Source of the DNA: Volvox africanus
Taxonomy: Eukaryota > Chlorophyta > Chlorophyceae > Chlamydomonadales > Volvocaceae
NCBI GenBank assembly: GCA_030268105.1
Contig: BSDZ01000116.1
Location: forward strand, 1,116,001 to 1,180,000
DNA length: 64,000 bases
Direction of reading: 5' to 3'
The notes under the pieces were generated by a model. The model made no database searches. It was not told where the DNA came from and saw nothing but the letters and a program-made list of their open reading frames with translations. Below, piece after piece: positions 47,558 through 56,452 of this stretch (position 1 is its first letter; each line of letters opens with the position of its first letter). The translations under genes were made by a program, and so were the position numbers.

Positions 47558-49210
47558 ATGGCAGGCCGGACTGAAGTACCTGCGAAAGACATGCAGTGTT
47601 TTGTAGGAGAAGCTGCGTCATTACTTGAGCAGCTCTCTGAGTGCGCTGGAGTGATGGAGTGCCAAGAAGCCGGCCCGACAGTTAACCGCGACAGTTTGGT
47701 GCACAGTGCAATCTCCGCGGAAATAGATGCTCTTGTCTGGACTACACGACTTCGCATGGTTTCCAGTCAAACCTTTGGAATAAGTGAAGTTCGCACGGTG
47801 AGTTTGTTCAGCTACTATGTTGACCAGACAGCCACACAATACCGCTGCAAGGGGTGGTGTTTTCTTGCAGCGGCAGCGTGACAGCAATGACGGTGCCGCT
47901 GCGCGGGTCATGGTTTCCCCTGTCGCAGCGGCACGATCAGTGCCTTCCGCTGGTGCAGTGCGGCGCGGTGCTTCTGACAGCAATGTCGTGGAGTTGCCCC
48001 GCAGTGGCGCGGGGGGCGCTGGTGGTAGTGCTGGATCGGCTGGGAGCTGCTGACGAAGACCTGGAGGGGGAACTTGAGGATGAGGGGCGGCGGATTTCTG
48101 ATTATGCCGTGTGAAGATTATGGCATGTGTTGGCGGGTACCAGGGAGCCACATCACCCTGGCTTGTTGAAACCTCCAACCAGAGCGCGGTTGCTGCGGCT
48201 TAGCTCAGCAGATGACAGGTGCCGTCCGGGTAAGTTTCGAAGAGGTGGTGTGGCTCTAAGTCATGTTACTGTACATCGGCTGTACTGTGCTAGAGTCTTG
48301 ATTTGCCTCATACCATTCTGGACTCAGTTGCGCTTATATGCAGTACTTTACGGTAGGGCAGGGCCCGACTTCCTCATAATGGCCACTGCTGACGCTCACC
48401 AGCACATTTATGCTGCGTGCAGGCCACGACGAGCCTTTAAGCTGCGCCATCGATGATGTCGGCTTCCACCGCTGCGGCCCAGTCTGGCATGTTCTGCGTG
48501 CCATCATGAGCGACATGGCGCGCGTGCTGGGAGTTCGGGACTGCCTGAAGGTGCTGATGCGGACAGGCTATGAAGTTGGTGGCGTGGGTTCACCTTCAGC
48601 TTTACAAGGCAGTTGGTATGACCACGGACCCGGGCTGATGGCTGGCGGCATCCCTAACGAGGAGGCCGTCCGGTTGGTCTCGGAGCTGTGCGGTGAGGAC
48701 GTGGACTCGTACGGGCACCTGCTATGCCAATCGCTGCATCTTATTGCCCTTCTGGCGGCGCACGCACTGTACGCGGCCAGCATGCGTCCCGCCGCAGCCA
48801 TTCGGTTGGTAAGGCTCATGGCGCCGTTGATGCCGAACAGCGACGACCTGGCGGAGATGATGTTGTTTGACGTGGCGAACATCGCGTGTGAGGCAGCCGC
48901 CGCGGCGGCGGCTGAGGACGGTGCAGTGAGAGCTGCCGGTCTCAATTATGGTGAAGGCGTTGCCGATATCGCATCACCGTCGCGTGCGGCATGTCAGCCC
49001 TGTGTGCCCTCGGCGAATCGTCCCAGCGACAATACGGGCAGGTCACCGCTGACAGGGATAACGTCAGCTCGTAGCGTCCTCAGCTTGGGGAGTTTTGGCG
49101 CGAGAGGGACGTCAATCCTCTCTGAGATGCTGTCGCAGACTTTACTTGGCACCGCCTCCGGAACCCCTTACTCCGCATCTACGGCCTTGCTGCTGCACCA
49201 AGTCTGGTGA
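47558..49210 (+). CDS. uncharacterised multi-exon protein, mostly helical
   Basis: Three exons join in phase: 47558-47797, 47871-48024 and 48423-49206, with clean donors and acceptors (ACG|GTGAGT, TTGCAG|, GTGCAG|). The first reads FVGEAASLLEQLSECAGVME and SAEIDALVWTTRLRMVSSQT, amphipathic helices; the second is an Ala/Gly/Ser-rich linker; the third holds CAIDDVGFHRCGPVWHVLRA, LVSELCGEDVDSYGHLLCQS and AAIRLVRLMAPLMPNSDDLA. Length about 420 residues. It could end at the TGA at 49210, or splice at TG|GTGAGC (49206) to the thioredoxin-like exon at 49697, whose phase fits. I recognise no family. Start at 47558 is the first in-frame ATG; a non-coding or coding exon upstream is possible, since an AG acceptor precedes it. 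Confidence 0.5.
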
Positions 49211-49696
49211 GCACCAGGTGAGCGTCGTTTGCAAATCAAAGGCCGCACTCGTGTGACGTGTTTTGTTCGTGCGATGCTGTCGTAGCGCAAGGCATGGACG
49301 TGTGTTTTGACTGCCTCACCGGTGGCCTTGTGCAACCGGTGCGTACACCTGGCTGGTGCAGTGGGCTCGGGAAAGCGGGCGTCTTTTGCTGGTAGGCCTT
49401 ACATGAGTAAAACGAACGTAAGTCGATATCCCAAGGTCTCTCTTTGCGTATCGCTCCTTAGCTATGTTCTTATATATTCACTTCTTGTCACAGCACCCCT
49501 GCGTGTTTGTTATCGTGCACCGTTTGCGGAATATTGGTTTTAGTTACTGGGTTTGTAAACGCTCCCACCCACAAACGTCCTTTTCAATAACTTCCAACTC
49601 CAGCTGAAGACATGTGAATCCAAGCTCGCCTGAACAGAAGAGACCCATTTGTGTTGATGTCTTACGTTCCAATTTCGCCTGTCCTGGAATACACAG

Positions 49697-50712
49697 GTGC
49701 TGCAAGCCATGGTGCCCGGACTGTGTACTAAACCCTATTCAAGCGGTGGCTGCCCGCAGCCCGGGGACTCTCCTGGAGGTGACGGTGGGACCGCGATCCG
49801 CTTGGAAGGGAAACCCGAGTCATCCCTTCAGGTGCGTGTGAGTATGTCAGTATGTGGTGTGTCCGTGTGGCTGCGTCCCAGCTGGGAGATGGGTCAGTGC
49901 CATTAGAATGACATGCCGCTGGTTCCCTCGTATCTATATGTCACAAGGTCAACTTTACCCTCTGCGTTTTCCTGATCTCTACCTCTATTTTTTTAGGGTT
50001 GACCCTCAGCTCAAATTGACTGGAGTTCCCACATTGCTCGCCTGTCATGTGCTGTTGGAGCTTTCGTCAGCCGCTGTTCCGCTGGTACAAGATGCAGCTG
50101 TCGTCATGGTAACTACCGGCACTTACGCACCGAAGATAGCCGGAGAGGTGCGTGTGCTTGTGCTCCGTTTTGCAGCATGTTCTCGACTTAGCGCTGGATG
50201 ACGTATCTGTCGATAGCTGACTAACAAATGAGGTACCTCAAGTCGGTAATGATAAGGAATAAGGGAAGAATGATGCGGCTTCCCGGGTGGTGCTGATCGT
50301 GGGGGCCGGCCGCCTTTCTCCTCCACACTCATACCAGCACAGTTACAGGGCGGCCTTAGCTGTGTATCCATCCGCCCACCCGCCCTGATAGGTATGTTGT
50401 ATGGCTTAAAACCTCGGTTTCATTGTGCTCACGCTCACTTTCCGAACCCTGCAGGAACTTCCGGCTTCCGTGGCAACCGCGCTGACATGTTGCCTACAAG
50501 CCTGTGGGCTCCTCCTAAACCCCCCCCGTGCGGCCACCTCAGCGCCCCCAGTGACGGTTGCCACCCAACCAGCAAACTGCATATGGTCGACTCCGGCGAT
50601 GGGCACATGCAGAGGCCGAGGCAGAGGAGGAAAAGCGGAGGCGGCTATTGGTCCTCGCAGTGCGGCGATTGCAGACCGTGGCAAAGGCAAGATGTTGTCA
50701 GGGCCCTTATGA
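49697..50712 (+). CDS. thioredoxin-like domain of TXNDC17/Clot type, partial
   Basis: Exons 49697-49831, 49997-50147 and 50455-50712 join in phase. The first two carry CCKPWCPDCV, the WCPDC redox site of TXNDC17/TRP14 and plant Clot, then LLEVTVGPRSAWKGNPSHPF, RVDPQLKLTGVPTLL, matching the family's acidic strand, the WK-P---FR segment and the cis-Pro loop GVPTL. The proteins reduce small disulfides and cystine in the cytosol. The usual N-terminal ~40 residues are missing; the normal end after GVPTL is replaced by a hydrophobic VLLELSSAAVPLVQDAAVVM segment and an Ala/Gly/Arg-rich third exon. Either the N-terminal exon escaped me or the domain is joined to the unknown gene upstream. Confidence is good for the domain, low for the gene model. 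Confidence 0.6.
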
Positions 50713-51958
50713 TGATTCCACCGTCACGCGAAAATGAAACCCAAAAACCCAAAATGTCAAAGATCCTTAAGACAAGTATGGGACAAGTGGCCATTGTATT
50801 GGGAAAAAGAGAGACGGGGCCTGCCAATTCAGCCGGTGAACGGAGCACCGCACTGCATTATAGTGACTTTTAGAATCTTTCTGGCCACGTATGCTTTCCG
50901 ACAGGCTACCGTCGGAATATGTGCACTGCTACCATAACTCGCACCTCTCATGGCCACAGCTTCCTGCGGTAGTACAGAAGTTGGTTAGCTGTGTTTTTTT
51001 GACGTAAGCGTTCGACAGCGCTCGACAGGGTTACTTAGGAATCGAATCTTGAGGGAAGCGCACTAATGATCGGTCGCCTGTGGATGCGTGCAGTTGTGCC
51101 AGGGATGGGACGGGGGACGGCATAAATTCGTGGGGGCTTAGTGAGTTCAAGCAAGGAAGGGTGATGGGTGGGTGGTTATACCGGTATTTAGAAAGCAAGT
51201 GCCGTGATTTGATCAGTCAGTTGAACCCACAATTGGTGAGCGGAGGGACATCTTCCCGGGGCAGCTAACTTCCTGGCAAATGCTGCATAGTTGAGTGAGG
51301 GAGAAAGAGACTCATGAGAAGCTCCTGAACCTTCGCACGCGCTTGGCTGCCCTTGTGGTGTATCTCTTTTCCCCTTAAACACTTTTTACGCGGTACCTTT
51401 CCGCCGCCACCAGCAGCAAGGCCAATAGTAATGTTTATTACTAATCCTGTTGCCTTATTTCCGGCTTCTATTTGCGGCCTTGGCGGCTACCCAATTTACG
51501 TTCAAGCTTTTTCACCTCTCTACCTTGGAACGGAGCTAGGCGTCGTCCATCGCGTTTAGTCATACTTATCAGCAGCGTCTTCAGCGGCATCATGTCTCGT
51601 TTACTCATCTTCCCCCCTCCATTGCCGCCCTTTGCGGCTCCTCGCTTCGCCCCCGCAGTGTGCAGCCGCCTGCGCTTACGTGATAAAACGTCGTTTATCG
51701 GCAGCACTGGCTGCTACCACTGCTGGGGTCCCGGCGGCAGCAGCTCCGGCCCCATCCGCACCAAGAACCAGCGCAGCTCCCGCCGCACCAACCGAGAACC
51801 TCACTGCAGTATATAAATTGCCTCGCTTACGTCGAACTTCTAGTCGAGACTAGAAGACCAGAAGACTTCTAGTCTTCTAGTCGACCTTCTCTCCACATGA
51901 TTCCTAATCATGTTATATCTTTACTCACTCTTTATCCGTCTACATTTACTTTGACCAG
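50713..51958. other. intergenic with Ala/Pro-rich frame and small hairpins
   Basis: A frame at 51632-51853 is rich in Ala, Pro and Thr, but this may only be composition. Near 51837-51880 are two nested inverted repeats of CTTCTAGTC type. No gene is supported. Confidence 0.4.
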
Positions 51959-52594
51959 ATGCCCACAACCGGGTTGCCCTCCGTCCCTCGGCAGCTGTCC
52001 GCCTTCCCTTCACGTTCTCTGAAGCGCCATAGCTGCGACCTACACCGACTTGCTTCTTCTTGGAAATCAGCCTGGCATCGATTTTTGCTTGACGTTCAAG
52101 GGGCACCTCCATCACAGGAGCCCGGTCTCTTCTCAGATTTGGTGCAGGCGCTCCACAAGGCCTGGGCGAGGGTATGCGAGCCCGCCACTACCTGCAAAGG
52201 AGGAAGGCAACTCCTGTCGCCGCCGAGCCCACCTGACCCATCATTGCACGGTGCCGAGCCGCCATTACAGCCCGTCCCTCTGTGTGGTGCCGGCCGAAGG
52301 GTGGGCACTGCGGACATCTCCGAGCCTAGGGGCGCCTGCCATACGCTGGAAGGCGTGGCAAAAGATATCGCATTGAGACGGGAGAAGTTGTCACCCAACC
52401 AGCAACGGCAGCAGGGCCGGCCGCGGCCTGCGTCTGCCGTGAAGGGCCTCAGTAACGACGAGATACCGTACGAGCCATTGCTCGTCATTCTGGGCTATTC
52501 AAGCAGCGAAGAGAGCAGTTTGGAAGTTGACCACGACCCGAGCGAAGCGGACGTTGGAAGGGAAGATGTTCGTTCCTTTGATATACAACCATAA
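51959..52594 (+). CDS. hypothetical protein, 211 residues
   Basis: An intact frame starting at an ATG directly after a TTGACCAG acceptor-like site. It is rich in Pro, Ser and Arg with an acidic end (YSSSEESSLEVDHDPSEADV). No domain is recognised. It ends 25 bp before the ATG of the LRAT-like frame, so it may be a separate small gene, a front part of that gene, or chance. Confidence 0.25.
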   Translation: MPTTGLPSVPRQLSAFPSRSLKRHSCDLHRLASSWKSAWHRFLLDVQGAPPSQEPGLFSDLVQALHKAWARVCEPATTCKGGRQLLSPPSPPDPSLHGAEPPLQPVPLCGAGRRVGTADISEPRGACHTLEGVAKDIALRREKLSPNQQRQQGRPRPASAVKGLSNDEIPYEPLLVILGYSSSEESSLEVDHDPSEADVGREDVRSFDIQP

Positions 52595-52618
52595 GCAAAA
52601 GTATAGTGCGATTATAAG

Positions 52619-53283
52619 ATGGATGGGGACTACGCTAAGCTGGTGGAACTCCTGTCCGACCTCGACCTTCCACCGGCTAACAAGGAGCTGGTTGACGTTG
52701 CCGACTTTTATGAGATGGTGGTAGCAGGAAGCCACATAGCCGTCCCAGCAAACAGACACTACTGGGGCCCTGGCACCACGGCCTCTATGTGGTCAACAAA
52801 CGCGTCATCCATATGTGCGGAACGAGCAAGGTGGACGCGCACGTCTAGGAGACCAGCTAACGAATCAAGAAAGGTACCAGCCTCGTGGCCGTGGTCATTT
52901 ATGCTGATGAGACGGACGAGACGCTGGTCAGGACGCTGAGCGTGGCACGCTACCTGAAGGACAACCTGCCGGCGGAGAACCTCTACAAGATTACTAATTT
53001 TAACTGCGAACACTTCACATCCCTGTGCAAGGCCGGCCTGAACGGGTGGGTACAGGCTACGGAGGGTGTGTATCGACTATTGTGTACATCCAACAACCAC
53101 AATACTACTGCAAATTCACCCACTGGGACTGATCCTCTTTCCTGTGCACCCTTTTCCCTTTGCAGGTATCGGTCTGAGCAGGTCGAGCGAGTCATAGCGT
53201 TACTGGAGCCGCTCGTGAAGGAAGTGGTCAAGGCGCTCGAGATGAGCCTGCATTCTGTGTCAACCTCCTTGAAAACATGTTGA
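52619..53283 (+). pseudogene. LRAT-domain (NlpC/P60-like acyltransferase) gene, broken
   Basis: The frame from the ATG at 52619 reads LVDVADFYEMVVAGSHIAVP then RHYW. Five extra bases shift the reading to WHHGLYVVNKRVIHMCGTSK, and TAG and TAA stops follow close together before IKKGTSLVAVVIYAD and ITNFNCEHFTSLCKAGLNGW. HHG is the LRAT-family catalytic histidine motif and NCEHF holds the catalytic cysteine; the family moves acyl groups between lipids or acts as a thiol hydrolase. A further exon-like piece (RSEQVERVIALLEPLVKEVV) follows a TTTGCAG acceptor and ends at TGA 53283. The 30 bp between intact parts is too short for an intron, so I call it a pseudogene, recent because both halves are well kept. 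A sequencing error could explain the shift but not also two stops. Confidence 0.65.
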
Positions 53284-53574
53284 AATAGCGGAGCCTGTGA
53301 GAGAGTGCCACGGCTCGTTGTGCAGTTGCTCTGGTTGCAGTTATTAGTTGGTCCTCTGGGGGGTAGGCTTGTTGGCATTATGGGGTTTCCTGTGGGTGGG
53401 TTCCGGGTTCAGGGTGGTAGACTCGTTGTTTCATTTGGCTGCCAGGAACTACTGCTGCTTGAACACAAATATGCTTGAAACATGTGCACCAAGGAGCAGC
53501 CGCTGCTGCGATTCCTTCCAAACGGACAAGTTGCCTAGACCCTGTGCAGCGGAGCAGCAAAAGACAGAAAAGAG

Positions 53575-54110
53575 TCATTGACGGTGGGCTGGTCTATTCA
53601 CACCAGTGCAATAGTCCGGCCGCACCTCTTTGAGAGCGTCCATGTCCAGCGCCCGACGCAGCCGCATCTCTATGTGCCAGCAATCCGAAGCTGCGACGGG
53701 GTCGACTCTATTACCGGTACCTCTTCCCCCCCTACTACCACCTGCTTCATCATCCTCGGGTGGCGGGTCGTACATCTCCATGGCCACCAGAGACCACGTG
53801 GCCATGTCCCTCTGCAATAAGAGTTCCTCGAAGCTCATGTCGAGCAGATTGACGCCAGGAAGAGATCGACTCTGGCTCGGTCTCTGCTTCACTGAGATCA
53901 CGCAGGGCGTTCGCCACCCAGACCATCAGCCCGTCTGACGGCTCCAGCCAGTCTCCGGGGCTATACAATGCTGCTTGACAGCTTGCTTGATGCGCTCAAC
54001 CTCTGCAACATACTGCTCTAACGGCATGTCGACAACCTGATCTTTATCGTACAACCGTGCAGCGCCAAAGTGTTCAGCCGCAGTTTTCAACCCCGCGAGT
54101 CATTGGAGGG
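53575..54110 (-). pseudogene. degraded unknown protein-coding region
   Basis: Protein-like stretches lie in three different frames: EQYVAEVERIKQAVKQHCIA, then LEPSDGLMVWVANALRDLSE, then LPGVNLLDMSFEELLLQRDM and WHIEMRLRRALDMDALKEVR. They follow each other on the minus strand without usable splice sites between, which suggests frameshift decay of one helical protein. I cannot name a family. It lies next to the broken LRAT gene, so this 1.5 kb area may be a decaying block. Confidence 0.35.
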
Positions 54111-54715
54111 ACTGGAAGTTCAGCGGGCACTCCAGCCTGACAGGGAACAGGAGGGGGCCGGATGAAGTGGTGGGATGCGACTGATGTGGGCACGGACTCA
54201 TGGGCCGCAACTGTTTGAGAACTGTATCGCTTCAAGTCCCCGATCACGCGGGCACGCGGGCATGCGGGCTACAAGCTGAGTCCCTCGGGCTTTCCATGGT
54301 CTGGGTCCCGGTGGAGGGTCCACACAAGAGGCTTCCCAAAGGAAGTGACCGTGTGCCACCTACTAACGGCTTGGGCATTTCCAGCTACAATAAGCCACAT
54401 GTCCACACAAACCACATATCTAAAGCTTGCAGGCCTCTACCCACATGCTTGTAGCCCCTCCGACGAAGTGTCGGGCGCGTTGTGCTGCGTCTCCCATCTA
54501 TGAAACAATTATGCCTGCTTGCAATCTTTGTACAAAAAGAGGCTCCAAACACGGCTGCGTTGTCTTTGCGTGAGCTGGGTGGTTTGCCGGAAGCCGCGAA
54601 GTTCACCTTTGGCATCGTGTAAGTCATGCAAAGTTATGCTTATGTACAACCAATAGAAATCTGAAGTTGTGTTTACTGTTTCTGTGGGTTACAGCTTAGC
54701 TCGTACGCAGGGCCG

Positions 54716-54777
54716 CCCGGCAATTCATACGATTCCCTGGGAAACCTGACGTGAAGAACTTCCGAACTGCTATAAAC
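54716..54777 (+). repeat. 62 bp direct repeat, copy 1 (upstream of coiled-coil gene)
   Basis: Matches 57297-57358 at 54 of 62 positions with no gap. It ends GAAC-GCTATAAAC, 30 bp before the ATG of the coiled-coil gene, so it covers the likely core promoter; CTATAAA could be a TATA box. Confidence 0.85.
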
Positions 54778-54807
54778 AAATAAATTTGCCTACTTTAAGC
54801 AAAAAGG

Positions 54808-56452
54808 ATGGCAAGCGACAACGAGCAAGCCATTCTTCAGAAACTCTTCGAACTGGTCAAGAAGGAGGGAGAAGCTGTCCAAAAAAGATTAGATCAATTG
54901 GAGACAAATTTCACGGACCTTAAGAAGGTGGTACAGGCTGCGGCGACAAGTTTCACGGACCTTAAGAAGGAGGTACAGGCTGTCCAGCACACACTTGGAT
55001 CCTTGGTCGAGAGGAACATCAGGCAAGCCTGCACAAGCAAGCGTAGCGAAGGAACCAGGTCATAAATTTTGGGACTGGTGTGTAGGAAGACGATTGGAGA
55101 GCTGCAAGGTCAAGATTATGCTCAGGAGCTGACCCTCTTTTCTCTGGAGGATCTTGTCCGTGTCGTCTTAGAGGCTCAGGAGGCGAAGCCCCCCACGGCC
55201 AACGATTTGCTAAGGGCTTGCACTGAGTTGGCTGAAGAACTCCAGTGCAGGGGTATCCCGCAGCATTTCCTTAAGTAAGCTATCACCCTCACTCATACCG
55301 CCTTGCTTTGGAAGGTATTGCTTATTACAATAGTAGTGGCTTGCAGATGTGGACCATGTCTGACTAAGCATGGTTGTCGGTTTTGCACAGGCATCTTTAT
55401 GAGGTCATCATGAACGTGGAAGGCAATGACCCAGGCATGACAGAGCTAAAGAGCTCGGTGGCTGCAAGCGGCTGGGATGGCTCTGCTGATGTTGTCAAGC
55501 TGAAGGCGGTGCTGCAGAAACTTCAGAGCTATGCAGTGGCCAGCACCAGTACAAGTGGGGCTGCCTCATCCAAAGCCCACATACCTTTGCGTGATACACT
55601 TGGCTGGCTGATTCAGTACCTTGCTATGGACACGCCTGAACAGCAGCAGCATTTCCTGCTTTCTCTTACCCAGAAGGGTAGCTTGGGTATCGCAATGGCA
55701 GTTCATGGTGCACATGCAGCCAGCTTTAGAGACACACTGATAGACTATGGCAACATCAACGTCCCATGTGTGAAAAAATATGACGAGGTGCCGCTGCTCT
55801 CAGCACGCATTCAGATGGATGTGCGAGGACATGTAGAGGTACGTCTCAAGGTTGCACACCCCGTATGACACGTAATGCAGGCACAATTTTGGGAACGAGA
55901 TGGCACATGATGGCTTTTTAGAGCATTCACTCTCCTTTGCCATGCCTTTCAGCTATGCATTTGGTAGCCACATCCTGTACCTGATTTTCTGAAACACATG
56001 TCATATGAGGCCTCCCATTACCCAAAGCAATTGCTTGGACTGTCTGGCTGATTCATGGCCCGAAACAGCAAATGCATGCACATGAGCTGTGTTAGAAAAA
56101 TCATGGATGGGGTCTTGTGATGTACATGTGATATTGTGGCAGAAAGATGCCCATTACATGCATGGTCATGGAAAGCATGTACCATACATAAGCTGCTGGC
56201 AGGACTAATGTGGCCACATCAGCTCTGCTCAATGTGGGAGAGATTAAACGGAGTGACAAGGACTACAGTGTTGCAAAGCGGCAGTTGAAGGAGAAGCTTC
56301 TCCTTTTGAAGTGGGCCATAAAGGTGCTTAACCCACAGATCACTGAGTTCGTGCAAGTTGGCCACATCTACTTCCTTCAAGATTTGGCAACCAGCAAGCG
56401 GAAGGACTGTAGCAACCATGGAGAGTTTTGCTTCTATGTGCACTACCTGTAG
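54808..56452 (+). pseudogene. coiled-coil N-terminus protein, unknown family, interrupted
   Basis: Starts MASDNEQAILQKLFELVKK followed by a ~60-residue coiled coil with two copies of TSFTDLKKEVQAV-type heptads. After VERNIRQACTSKR an in-frame TAA (55063-55065) occurs, and the same frame goes on with IGELQGQDYAQELTLFSLED and CTELAEELQCRGIPQHFLK. A clean intron (55275-55390) leads to HLYEVIMNVEGNDPGMTELK...DTLGWLIQYLAMDTPEQQQH, up to a GAG|GTACGT donor at 55838. A further piece, LLNVGEIKRSDKDYSVAKRQ...FVQVGHIYFLQDLATSKRKD, lies at 56210-56452 but no acceptor gives a matching phase. I cannot name the family; it looks like a lineage-specific one. Internal stop and phase break point to a recent pseudogene; readthrough cannot be ruled out. 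Confidence 0.5.

Noticed and set aside
1795..55065. TAG or TAA read as glutamine (altered genetic code, known in some green algae)
   Set aside because: ODA1 ends with TAG, the kinase, rhomboid and transporter with TAA, CTU1 with TGA, each at the conserved end. None of the intact genes has an internal stop, so the code is standard.
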